Below the pieces are notes generated by a model that searched no databases, was not told the origin of the DNA, and saw nothing but the letters and a program-made list of their open reading frames with translations. A DNA stretch of 64,000 nucleotides, from NCBI GenBank assembly GCA_018262715.1, contig JADFDS010000040.1:88340-152339 (forward strand), in the 5' to 3' direction. A program made the translations under genes and the position numbers. How positions within the stretch are numbered: position 1 is the first letter of the stretch; every line of letters begins with the position of its first letter. The stretch is from Bacteroidota bacterium (lineage in GTDB: Bacteria > Bacteroidota > Bacteroidia > Bacteroidales > VadinHA17). This document shows, piece by piece, positions 26,437 to 34,250 of this stretch.

Positions 26437-27780
26437 TCAGAGAATTGCACCGTAAACCAGTCCTGAGATTGTCGCCATGACAACTACAAGACCCACATAT
26501 ACGGCAGTCTTCTGAAACCCGATAATATCTTTGATCACAAGCATATTGGGCAAAGAAAGCGATGGTCCGGCCAGCAGTAGTGCCAACGCCGGACCTTTCC
26601 CCATTCCGGATGCTATCAGTCCCTGTAAAATGGGAACCTCTGTCAGAGTGGCGAAATACATAAATGCGCCAACCACAGAAGCAAAGAAATTTGAGAACAC
26701 CGAGTTACCTCCCACAAGCTTCGCGATCCACTCATTCGGGATGACGCCGGCGATGCTCTGTCCGTCATGAGTCGATCCAAGCAGGAATCCTGCAATGACA
26801 ACCCCAATTCCCAGTAGCGGGATAATCTGCCTGGCAAATCCCCATGTGGAGAGTGTCCACTCACGATTCTCCTTGTCTCTTTTGTCGTAAAGGGTGATAA
26901 CACTCAGGGCTGCGATACCCACTACCATCGGTATCAGCGGTTTCAGCTTCGAGCTTTCGATAAAGGAGTTGGTCAAAAACACCGAAAGAACCGTTATTAC
27001 CAAAGCAGCGAGTACCCACTGCCACTTAATTTTAAGGATTTTTATCAGTGACCATGCCAGAACCAGGCCGAAAAATCCCGTTATATACCATTTGTATGAA
27101 AAAATATAATACCAGGCGCTGGAGGTGTCATCAGCAGCCGGGCTGCCCCAGTTGGCAAATACAAGGATCAGCACCAGGGTAAAGAAATGTGTCATCGTCT
27201 GCCACATGGGTCTCTTCTCCGGAGCAGCAACAATATGCATCTGATCCTCCTTTTTCTGCATTTCCTCCTTCCGATATATCACCGACATTATCAGTCCTAT
27301 CACAATACTGAACAGAACGGCCCCGATGACCCGGGCAACGCCCATCTCAAAACCTAGAATTCGGGCAGTGAGTATGATTGCCAGTATGTTGATAGCCGGC
27401 CCAGAGTAAAGGAACGCAATGGCCGGACCAAGGCCTGCCCCACGCTTGTGAATGCTTGAGAAAAGCGGTAGTATTGTGCATGAGCATACCGCCAGTATAG
27501 TACCTGAAACGGCAGCTACAGAGTAGGCCAGCCATTTTTTCGCATTGGCTCCGAAATACTTTATAACCGAGCCCTGACTGACAAAAACCGAAATGACCCC
27601 TGCAATGAAAAAGGCCGGCAGGAGGCACAGAATAACATGCTCCCTTGCATACCACTTAACCAGATCGAAAGCCGCTGCAATTGCAGTATTGAAACGTACG
27701 CTCCCTATCGGCATGAAAAACGCAAATATAAAAACTGCAATGATCCACAGCAGGATCTTTATCTCCTTCCTTGACTCCAT
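26437..27780 (-). CDS. DUF318-family permease (ArsP-like)
   Basis: A 447-residue membrane protein with about ten hydrophobic segments. The family hallmark CSC appears in TILAVCSCTILPLFSSIHKRGAGLGPAIAFLYSGPAINI (near residues 98-100), and is repeated in degenerate form in the second half (LTEVPILQGLIASGMGKGPALALLLAGPSLSLPN). DUF318 permeases include ArsP, which exports trivalent organoarsenicals. Its own ArsR-type operator (27799-27818) lies 18 bases before the ATG, and the gene follows arsG on the same strand, which together point to export of arsenic compounds. Related proteins transport other metals, so the substrate is inferred. Confidence 0.85.
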   Translation of the reverse strand: MESRKEIKILLWIIAVFIFAFFMPIGSVRFNTAIAAAFDLVKWYAREHVILCLLPAFFIAGVISVFVSQGSVIKYFGANAKKWLAYSVAAVSGTILAVCSCTILPLFSSIHKRGAGLGPAIAFLYSGPAINILAIILTARILGFEMGVARVIGAVLFSIVIGLIMSVIYRKEEMQKKEDQMHIVAAPEKRPMWQTMTHFFTLVLILVFANWGSPAADDTSSAWYYIFSYKWYITGFFGLVLAWSLIKILKIKWQWVLAALVITVLSVFLTNSFIESSKLKPLIPMVVGIAALSVITLYDKRDKENREWTLSTWGFARQIIPLLGIGVVIAGFLLGSTHDGQSIAGVIPNEWIAKLVGGNSVFSNFFASVVGAFMYFATLTEVPILQGLIASGMGKGPALALLLAGPSLSLPNMLVIKDIIGFQKTAVYVGLVVVMATISGLVYGAIL

Positions 27781-27798
27781 TTCAGATTAAATACTTTT

Positions 27799-27818
27799 AT
27801 TTCGCAGAATCACGAAAT
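27799..27818 (-). promoter_or_regulatory. ArsR-type operator before the permease (site B)
   Basis: ATTTCG-N8-CGAAAT, the same pattern as before arsC, arsE and arsR. It lies 18 bases upstream of the permease ATG, in the 53-base gap after arsG, and so suggests an internal promoter. I see no clear TAnnTTTG. Confidence 0.65.
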
Positions 27819-27833
27819 ATATGATTAAAAAAT

Positions 27834-28535
27834 TTAAAACCAGACTGACAAAACATACCAGATACCTACCCCGATGAAGAGTACAGCCACAACCCTCCTG
27901 AACCACAGCTCAAATGTCTTCAGGCGGCTGTAAACCTTGCCGACATTGCCAACCGCATAGGCCAGCAGCCAGGCAAAGATGATCACCGGGATACCTGTTG
28001 CGACTGCAAATACAAGCGGCAGATAAAGGCCTTCTGCACTCGCCACCGTCATAGGGATAAGCATTGCGAAATAAAGAACTCCGCTATAGGGGCAGAAGGC
28101 CACGGCAAACAGTATCCCGAGAAGCAGTGTGTTCAGATAGCTTTTCCGCCCCTTCTCTCCGATTCTTTCCGTGAGTGAACCCACTGAACCTGGCAACTTA
28201 AACCTTATGAAATCCAGCATGAAGAAACCAATAATTATAAGCACCGGACCAAGGATTTTCTCTCCCCATCGCTGGAACCAGCCTGAAATATCCATCTGAC
28301 TGGCACCGAAGAAGATTATAAGTGCAATCCCTGCATAGGTTATCGCCCGCCCCAGGGTGTAGACAAGTCCGTTGAGGAAGACCCTCCTCCTGTCGTCAAG
28401 ATCACGACTGATATAGCCAATAGCCGATATGTTGGTCGCCAGCGGACAGGGACTGATGGCAGTCATCAATCCCAGAATTGCCGCCGTCAGGAATGAATAC
28501 TGTGAGTTCTCAAGTATCTTCTGCAGAATCTCCAT
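27834..28535 (-). CDS. arsG: ArsG-like membrane protein (CcdA/DsbD-type)
   Basis: A 233-residue protein with six hydrophobic segments in the CcdA/DsbD transmembrane fold. Cysteines sit at the two key places: SPCPLATN in TM1 and AFCPYSGVLYFAML in TM4. ArsG-type proteins of arsEFG operons are reported to expel trivalent aromatic arsenicals. The start overlaps the arsF stop by one base (TGATG), so translation is coupled. The call rests on both the sequence and the arsR-arsE-arsF order; a general role in moving electrons to the periplasmic ArsF is an alternative. Confidence 0.8.
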   Translation of the reverse strand: MEILQKILENSQYSFLTAAILGLMTAISPCPLATNISAIGYISRDLDDRRRVFLNGLVYTLGRAITYAGIALIIFFGASQMDISGWFQRWGEKILGPVLIIIGFFMLDFIRFKLPGSVGSLTERIGEKGRKSYLNTLLLGILFAVAFCPYSGVLYFAMLIPMTVASAEGLYLPLVFAVATGIPVIIFAWLLAYAVGNVGKVYSRLKTFELWFRRVVAVLFIGVGIWYVLSVWF

Positions 28536-28987
28536 CAGCTGCTTGTTAATGCCTTAAGCAACGGATCAACCGCTTTCTTTATCTCTTCCTTAAGTTTTCC
28601 CGGACTGTTACGTGCATTCATGAAGCCTTCGCTGGTAAGATCAATCCTTGTATCTCCGCTGACAATCAGCAGGCACTGCCCGGTGGCGTTTACTCTTTGA
28701 GCGTCGGCCTCCGAGGACTTGTCTTCAATGTTGAGCGACCTGAAAACAACCGTTCCCTTTTCGACCTCTGCCGGGTAGAGCTCTTTCACGGCATCCCTGG
28801 CAACGTTCTCAACTGCCTGGCAGGTAACACATCGACGGGTCAGATGAAAATAAATCACTTCTACCTTATCTGTTGAAATCCCGGAGGTATCCCCTGCCAC
28901 CTGTGACTCACTTCCCCTGAAAGCGAAAATTGCTATTGCTGCCGTAATTATTACTACGACAGCCAGAACCGGAAATAACTTTTTCAT
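28535..28987 (-). CDS. arsF: ArsF-like membrane-anchored thioredoxin-fold protein
   Basis: A 150-residue protein with a single N-terminal hydrophobic segment (residues 5-23) and a thioredoxin-like domain with the pair C53-V-T-C56 (RRCVTCQAV) and a third cysteine C105 (GQCLLIV). This fits the ArsF family described with nitroaromatic-arsenical reduction. It would face the periplasm. It lies between arsE (12-base gap) and arsG (1-base overlap). The enzymatic role is taken from the family and is not shown by the sequence alone. Confidence 0.78.
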   Translation of the reverse strand: MKKLFPVLAVVVIITAAIAIFAFRGSESQVAGDTSGISTDKVEVIYFHLTRRCVTCQAVENVARDAVKELYPAEVEKGTVVFRSLNIEDKSSEADAQRVNATGQCLLIVSGDTRIDLTSEGFMNARNSPGKLKEEIKKAVDPLLKALTSS

Positions 28988-28999
28988 ATTGGTACTTTA

Positions 29000-29233
29000 T
29001 TATGTGGTTATCAGTTTCAGTATTTCTTCCGCCGATGGTACCCTTCCCTTCACCACAACCTTTTCGTCAATGACCAGCGCCGGCGTCGTCATCACTCCGT
29101 AATTCATGATCGCAACAATATCATCCACTTTTGTGACATTGGCATCAATACCGCTCTTTTCAACCACCTCGCGTGTCAGTTTCTCCAGGGTTTTGCATTT
29201 GGGGCACCCGGGGCCCAGAATTTTGATTTCCAT
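29000..29233 (-). CDS. arsE: ArsE-like small thioredoxin (TM0996 family)
   Basis: A 77-residue minimal thioredoxin of the small redox-active disulfide protein type: IKILGPGCPKCKTLEKL holds the CPKC active site (residues 9-12) and the cis-proline region is MTTPALVID. Such proteins sit beside DUF318 permeases and ArsF/ArsG genes, where they are thought to supply reducing power. An ArsR-type operator (29249-29268) lies 15 bases before the ATG. It is the first gene after arsR on the same strand. Confidence 0.85.
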   Translation of the reverse strand: MEIKILGPGCPKCKTLEKLTREVVEKSGIDANVTKVDDIVAIMNYGVMTTPALVIDEKVVVKGRVPSAEEILKLITT

Positions 29234-29248
29234 TTTTTTATCCCGCTT

Positions 29249-29268
29249 ATTTCGTAAAACGTCGAAAT
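29249..29268 (-). promoter_or_regulatory. ArsR-type operator before arsE (site C)
   Basis: ATTTCG-N8-CGAAAT in the 50-base gap between arsR and arsE, 15 bases before the arsE ATG. Exact 6-bp arms. It implies that arsEFG has its own control in addition to the arsR promoter. Confidence 0.65.
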
Positions 29269-29283
29269 GTTATTTTAAATTTT

Positions 29284-29604
29284 TTATCTTTTGAAAAACC
29301 TGTTCAGCAGAACCTTAGCTTCATCCCATTTCTCACGGTTAATACAGTATTTGATATAGGGAGGATTGATCTCGCCCTGTATGAGACCGGCCTTCTTCAA
29401 CTCCCTAAGATGCTCAGAAAGTGTTGACCTGGCAATCGGCAATTCCTCAGCCATATCACCACTGTAACAACACCTGTCAAGATTGTTAGCGAGAAAATCC
29501 ATCACGAATACCCTGGCAGGATGCGACAGGGCCTTCGCATACCTTGACAGCTTTTCCTGATCATCAGTATAGTATTTTCTACTTTTTGCCTTTCCAGCCT
29601 CCAT
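29284..29604 (-). CDS. arsR: ArsR-family transcriptional repressor
   Basis: A 106-residue winged-helix repressor (SRYAKALSHPARVFVMDFLANNL..., recognition helix in IARSTLSEHLRELKKAGLIQG). Candidate As(III) ligands are C45, C46 (DRCCYSGD) and C87 (KYCIN); the pair lies near the DNA-binding helices, as in several ArsR subtypes. The frame continues upstream to 29697, but this would read through the promoter and operator, so the ATG at 29604 is chosen. It is expected to bind the ATTTCG-N8-CGAAAT sites and release them on binding arsenite. Confidence 0.92.
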   Translation of the reverse strand: MEAGKAKSRKYYTDDQEKLSRYAKALSHPARVFVMDFLANNLDRCCYSGDMAEELPIARSTLSEHLRELKKAGLIQGEINPPYIKYCINREKWDEAKVLLNRFFKR

Positions 29605-29607
29605 TTC

Positions 29608-29634
29608 ATTTCGGGAAATGACGAAACAAAAATA
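29608..29634 (-). promoter_or_regulatory. arsR promoter with operator (site D)
   Basis: TATTTTTG (29634-29627) is a match to TAnnTTTG and is followed at once by the operator (29627-29608). On the plus strand it reads ATTTCG-N8-CGAAAC, one mismatch to the other three sites. The operator covers the expected transcription start and ends 3 bases before the ATG, consistent with autorepression. Confidence 0.75.
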
Positions 29635-29832
29635 ATGTTTTATTGAATACAGGGTATGGTGGCAGAAAAGAATTATTAATCTCTGCTGATTATTCAACTG
29701 TGTATTGTTGTCCGGATGTGATTGCTGAACTGCCCCGGGTTGCCTTTTTATACTTCTTCAGCAGAAGTGATTGCGTTTATCCCCATTTGGTGCTAAATTC
29801 ACAGTGACCAAACCAGTGATGTTACTGCACCC

Positions 29833-31311
29833 ATGAAAAAAGTCCTGATGAAGACCGTAATCCTGGCCGCTTCCCTCATCGGCCTGTTCTGCACCTCGTG
29901 CAACAACAGCCCGGACAATATCAGGGATGCGATACTGAATCATAAAAACAGCTTTTATTATATCAATTTCAGGAGTTATCCCTCGAATGACGAATCCCTT
30001 CCCGTCGGGGTGTTTGACTCGGGAACGGGAGGACTCTCGGTACTGGCGGATATCGTTCAACATGATGGACTTGCAGCTGAATCGTACATCTACATGGGGG
30101 ATCTCGCCAACATGCCCTACGGAAGCTACTCGCTCGAGAACAATACGGATCTGCTTATTGAGCATGTTATGAAGGATGTGCAGTTCCTGCTGGGAAACAA
30201 GTACTATCGATCGGGTAATGCCACCACCCCCGAGACTGACAAGAAGCCGGTAAAGGCAATAGTCATTGCCTGCAACACGGCCACTGCCTACGCACTGGAC
30301 ACGGTGAAGAGATTCCTCAGAGAGGCAGGGTCTGATATAGGCGTTATTGGAGTGATAGATGCGGGGGCCAGGGGAGCATTTGGGAATTTCACCCCCGGCG
30401 AGAATGGCAGCGTCGCCGTGATGGCAACAGACGGCACCGTGAAATCAGGCGCATACCCACAGGCTATTATGCTGGTAAACAGGGAGGACGGCCAGGAGGA
30501 GAAGATAGCCGTATTCCAGCAGGCAGGGATTGGCATTGCCGAGGCAATTGACGGGAGTCCCGATGCCATAGACATGAAGGCCACCGCCCCGCGGGCGGAT
30601 TACAAGGGACCCTCGGAAAACGGCTCCGGCGACATGAAGATTGATCAGGAACTCCTGGAAAGGTATGATTTTGACCTCAGCAACGGGGCCATTCTGTTTG
30701 AAGGTGATGCCGAAAATCCACGCAATATCCAGATCAACTCGGTGGAAAACTATATCGCATTCCATGTGGTCTCACTTATGGAAAAGATAAGAAAGACCGA
30801 AGGAGCGCTGCCCCTTGGCTCGGTTGTTCTTGCATGCACCCACTACCCGTTCTTCACGGAGATCTTCCGGAACGAATTCAGCAGGCTCAGGGACTACCGC
30901 GAAAACGGTGAGTACATCTACAGGTCGCTTATTGCCGAAGACCTGATCCTGGTCAACCCTGCCGTGGAGGTTGCGGACCAGCTCTATGAACACCTTGCTT
31001 CCAGGAATCTGCTGTACGAAGGTACCGGCGAAGGAAGCGAATTCTACATCAGCGTCCCCAGCCTGACCAATAAACAGGTCAAACTAAGGGATGACGGCTC
31101 ATTTACCTACGATTACAAATACGGCCGCAAGGCAGGCGAGATACAGGAATACGTGAAGGTGGTACCCTTCAGCAGAACATCAATTCCGGAGGATGTGCTG
31201 AACCGCCTTTCAGTTCAGATACCCGGGGTATGGGCACTGATCACTGAATTCAACTCCGCCAGCCCGAAGGCCGGGTACCTCTCCCCTTCTGAAAAGATTA
31301 CAGTCGAATAA
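29833..31311 (+). CDS. exported glutamate-racemase-like lipoprotein
   Basis: A 492-residue protein with a lipoprotein signal peptide (residues 1-23, lipid attachment likely at C23 in LFCTSCNN). It carries the MurI signatures: VGVFDSGTGGLSV with D62 and S63, GDLANMPYG, the first catalytic cysteine in IACNTATAYA (about C147) and the second in LACTHYPFF (about C335). Both racemase cysteines are retained, but the protein is nearly twice the usual length, with an insertion of about 75 residues between them and a C-terminal extension. MurI is normally cytoplasmic, so an exported relative is unusual. The adjacent gene encodes an exported glutamine-amidotransferase-like hydrolase. Confidence 0.85.
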   Translation: MKKVLMKTVILAASLIGLFCTSCNNSPDNIRDAILNHKNSFYYINFRSYPSNDESLPVGVFDSGTGGLSVLADIVQHDGLAAESYIYMGDLANMPYGSYSLENNTDLLIEHVMKDVQFLLGNKYYRSGNATTPETDKKPVKAIVIACNTATAYALDTVKRFLREAGSDIGVIGVIDAGARGAFGNFTPGENGSVAVMATDGTVKSGAYPQAIMLVNREDGQEEKIAVFQQAGIGIAEAIDGSPDAIDMKATAPRADYKGPSENGSGDMKIDQELLERYDFDLSNGAILFEGDAENPRNIQINSVENYIAFHVVSLMEKIRKTEGALPLGSVVLACTHYPFFTEIFRNEFSRLRDYRENGEYIYRSLIAEDLILVNPAVEVADQLYEHLASRNLLYEGTGEGSEFYISVPSLTNKQVKLRDDGSFTYDYKYGRKAGEIQEYVKVVPFSRTSIPEDVLNRLSVQIPGVWALITEFNSASPKAGYLSPSEKITVE

Positions 31312-31315
31312 ACAT

Positions 31316-31323
31316 TACATTTG
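31316..31323 (+). promoter_or_regulatory. putative -7 element before the amidotransferase-like gene
   Basis: TACATTTG matches TAnnTTTG and ends 18 bases before the ATG at 31342. It lies just after the stop of the racemase-like gene, so the second gene may have its own promoter. Confidence 0.4.
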
Positions 31324-31341
31324 TGTTTAAATAATTATGCT

Positions 31342-32448
31342 ATGAAAAGGTTCTTTCTGCTTATCATCGTTGCCTTCCTGTCTGTCTCTCTCTTTTCACA
31401 GGATTTCTTCAGGGGCGATTTCAGCAAGGATAAAAAGTATGTCATCCTTGTCAATCCCACCGCAGGTAATATTGGCGTGGTGACATTCCTGATGGATAAT
31501 GGCATCCTGAAAACCGACCCCGGACTGGTTGACTTCGTCGGGGTATATCACTCCAGCCAGGAATATGACTTCAGCAAATCTGCTGAGTATATTGCCGCCA
31601 ATGGACTGACCCGCTTCCACCTGCACGAAGTGAACGCACCACTTACCGAAGAGATGGTTTACAGGCAGAATCCGTGCAGTGACGACTTCCGGAAGATATT
31701 CAGCAATTCAGTGGGAATCATATTCTTTGGCGGACAGGACATACCCCCGGCCATCTACGGGCAGGAGAACTGGTATTCGGAGACCACCGATCCGGGAAGG
31801 CACTACTTCGAAGTGAGCTTCCTGTTTCACCTGTTGGGTGGTACACGAAATTCAAGCTACAGACCCATTCTGGAAGACAATCCGGACTATATGGTTACCG
31901 GCTTCTGCTTAGGCCTGCAGTCGATGAACGTTGCAGCCGGAGGAACCCTGTGGCAGGATATCCCCGCGCAGGTATACCAGAGCACAAAGCCCGAGACGAA
32001 TGTGCTGATTGACCGCAAGAACCTGCACCGCAATTACTGGCAGAACATCAGGGACGACAAGGACTTTATGGGAATAAGCATGCATCCTGTGAGGTTTACT
32101 GAAAATATGTTCTTCGGGAAGACAGTAAAGGTTTCACGCAAGCTGCAGCCAATAGTCTACAGCAGCCATCATCAGGCAATAAATGAGCTGGCGCCGGTAT
32201 TCAATGTGACGGCAAGGTCAAACGACGGCAAAATAATTGAGGGAATTGCACATAAAAAGTATCCAAACGTCTTCTCCGTTCAGTTTCACCCGGAGGTCTC
32301 AGCCCTGTACGAGGATCGTGCCCTGGTGAAATTTGCTCCTGATGACACCCCTGCCAGCCTGCACTCAATGCTTGACAAAAAGAGCCTGAAGTTCCATCTG
32401 AAGTATTGGGGACACATTTCTGATGTAATTCTGGAACGTTCAAGATAA
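31342..32448 (+). CDS. exported class I glutamine amidotransferase-like hydrolase
   Basis: A 368-residue protein with a cleavable signal peptide (MKRFFLLIIVAFLSVSLFS). The triad of class I glutamine amidotransferases and gamma-glutamyl hydrolases is visible: Cys in GFCLGLQSMN (about C189) and His-x-Glu in SVQFHPEVS (about H315). FFGGQDIPPAIYG is the oxyanion-side loop of the PuuD/peptidase C26 type. It likely cleaves a gamma-glutamyl amide outside the cytoplasm. The ATG at 31342 is used because the ORF start 21 bases upstream adds residues before the signal peptide. It is 30 bases from the exported racemase-like gene, so the two may share a pathway. Confidence 0.85.
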   Translation: MKRFFLLIIVAFLSVSLFSQDFFRGDFSKDKKYVILVNPTAGNIGVVTFLMDNGILKTDPGLVDFVGVYHSSQEYDFSKSAEYIAANGLTRFHLHEVNAPLTEEMVYRQNPCSDDFRKIFSNSVGIIFFGGQDIPPAIYGQENWYSETTDPGRHYFEVSFLFHLLGGTRNSSYRPILEDNPDYMVTGFCLGLQSMNVAAGGTLWQDIPAQVYQSTKPETNVLIDRKNLHRNYWQNIRDDKDFMGISMHPVRFTENMFFGKTVKVSRKLQPIVYSSHHQAINELAPVFNVTARSNDGKIIEGIAHKKYPNVFSVQFHPEVSALYEDRALVKFAPDDTPASLHSMLDKKSLKFHLKYWGHISDVILERSR

Positions 32449-32471
32449 AAGTCAGCACGCTGCCGACTGAT

Positions 32472-33908
32472 CTATAGGGCTTTCACCTCATTGATCAGTG
32501 CCTGCAGTGTTGATTTGGCGTCACCAAAGAGCATCCGGGTTTTGTCATTGAAGAAAAGCATGTTGTCTATGGCAGCATAACCCTTCCCCATACCGCGTTT
32601 CATTACGATGATATTTTTTGCTTCGCGGGCCCTGACAATCGGCATTCCGTATATCGGGCTCGAAGTATCATCCTCGGCTGCCGGGTTGACAACATCGTTG
32701 GCTCCTATGACTACGATGACGTCGGTGTTGGGCATATCGGGGTTGATCTCATCACTCTCGACCAGTTGTTCATACGGTACATCAGCCTCGGCAAGAAGTA
32801 CGTTCATATGACCGGGCATGCGTCCGGCCACCGGGTGAATGGCATATTTCACCTCCACCCCCTTTTCGTCGAGGAGCTTGTCAAGCTCATGGCACAGATG
32901 CTGTGCCTGTGCCACTGCCAGACCGTAGCCGGGGACAATGACCACTTTTTTGGAATAGCTCAGCAGTACGGCAGCATCAGTAACCGACACCTCCTTTATG
33001 CTGCCCGCAGCGGTTGCAGTGGTTGCCCCGCCACCGCCGAACACACCAATGATGACGTTCAGCAGCGACCGGTTCATTGCCCTGCACATAAGCACTGTCA
33101 GGATGGTTCCGGCCGACCCGACAAGTATACCGCCGGTGAGCATCGCCTGGTTGTTGTACAGGAATCCGCCCATGGCGGCTGCAACGCCGGTGAAGCTGTT
33201 AAGAAGTGAAATGACCACGGGCATATCGGCCCCGCCTATTGGCATGACAAACAGCACACCATAGATTATTGCAACACCGAACAGTATGATCACAAGGTGT
33301 ATCAGTTCAGCGGATGCCGTCACTTCACGGGTCATGATAAAGACAATGAATCCGATAATGGCTGCAAGAATGGTAAGGTTTACATACTTCATGGCCCTGA
33401 CCCTCAGGTCGCCAATCCGGCCGTCGAGTTTGCCGAATGCAATCATGCTTCCGGCCCAGGATACCGTTCCGATCACCAGGCCGAGAAGGATGGCCAGAAC
33501 ATGGCCGTTGGCCATGCCTGACTTCATCATCAGTTCCTGGCTCACGTGCGGGAATTCCATCAAGGAGATCAGTGCGGCTGCCGCGCCGCCCATACCGTTA
33601 AAGAAGGAAACCAGCTGCGGCATTGCGGTCATTTTCACCTTTTTTGCTATCATCCATCCGATGACCGTGCCCGCTGCCATGGCGGCAAGTATCCAGCCGA
33701 TGTTGCCGATAGGTTCACCTTCCTTCCGGTGAAACAAGAGGGTGGCTACTATGGCCAGTCCCATACCTGCCGCAGCGATAAGGTTTCCCCTGCGTGCCGA
33801 CAGTGGATGACTGAGCATCTTCAGGCCAAGGATGAATAATACCGAAGCCAGTATATATGAGATCTCGAGAACGGAGATTCCGGCAGAAAAATGTGATACG
33901 TCGTTCAT
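32472..33908 (-). CDS. pntB: NAD(P) transhydrogenase subunit beta
   Basis: The 478-residue beta subunit of proton-pumping transhydrogenase: about eight hydrophobic segments (residues 10-260), and a C-terminal NADP(H)-binding domain with GYGLAVAQAQH and IGANDVVNPAAED. Together with the two alpha subunits it moves hydride from NADH to NADP while protons enter the cell. It is the last gene of zwf-pgl-pntAA-pntAB-pntB, 37 bases after pntAB. Confidence 0.97.
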   Translation of the reverse strand: MNDVSHFSAGISVLEISYILASVLFILGLKMLSHPLSARRGNLIAAAGMGLAIVATLLFHRKEGEPIGNIGWILAAMAAGTVIGWMIAKKVKMTAMPQLVSFFNGMGGAAAALISLMEFPHVSQELMMKSGMANGHVLAILLGLVIGTVSWAGSMIAFGKLDGRIGDLRVRAMKYVNLTILAAIIGFIVFIMTREVTASAELIHLVIILFGVAIIYGVLFVMPIGGADMPVVISLLNSFTGVAAAMGGFLYNNQAMLTGGILVGSAGTILTVLMCRAMNRSLLNVIIGVFGGGGATTATAAGSIKEVSVTDAAVLLSYSKKVVIVPGYGLAVAQAQHLCHELDKLLDEKGVEVKYAIHPVAGRMPGHMNVLLAEADVPYEQLVESDEINPDMPNTDVIVVIGANDVVNPAAEDDTSSPIYGMPIVRAREAKNIIVMKRGMGKGYAAIDNMLFFNDKTRMLFGDAKSTLQALINEVKAL

Positions 33909-33945
33909 TGTGCCATCGTTTATCAGGGTCAGGGTCTATATCGTA

Positions 33946-34248
33946 TCAATTTTTCTTTTTGAACATCTCAAGCATCCTGTCAGTAACCACGAAACCGCCC
34001 ACAACATTCAGTGTGCCCAGTACCACTGCCAGGAAACCGAGTATCATTGCCCCGGTTGTGTCTGCATGTCCCATAACGATGATTGCGCCTATGATGACTA
34101 CACCATGAATGGCGTTTGCCCCGGACATAAGCGGTGTATGCAGTATGGCCGGGACGTGGCTAATCACCTCGATTCCAAGAAAGACCGAGAGGATCACCAT
34201 ATAGATTGTTCCCCTGTTGGCCATGAAGAATTCAAGTATTCCTTCCAT
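33946..34248 (-). CDS. pntAB: NAD(P) transhydrogenase subunit alpha, membrane part
   Basis: A 100-residue membrane protein with three hydrophobic segments (YMVILSVFLGIEVI, IHGVVIIGAIIVM, GAMILGFLAVVLGTLNVVGGFVV). It corresponds to the C-terminal membrane part of alpha subunits, separate here as in many bacteria. The stretch LHTPLMSGANAIHGV is the family signature. It starts 2 bases after the pntAA stop. Confidence 0.95.
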   Translation of the reverse strand: MEGILEFFMANRGTIYMVILSVFLGIEVISHVPAILHTPLMSGANAIHGVVIIGAIIVMGHADTTGAMILGFLAVVLGTLNVVGGFVVTDRMLEMFKKKN

Positions 34249-34250
34249 AA

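Noticed and set aside
29605-29697. N-terminal extension of ArsR
   Set aside because: It would read through the -7 box and operator; the ATG at 29604 fits the family.
33286-33732. 148-codon frame opposite pntB
   Set aside because: Antisense shadow of a membrane protein gene, Ile/Pro/Met-rich without a recognisable fold.
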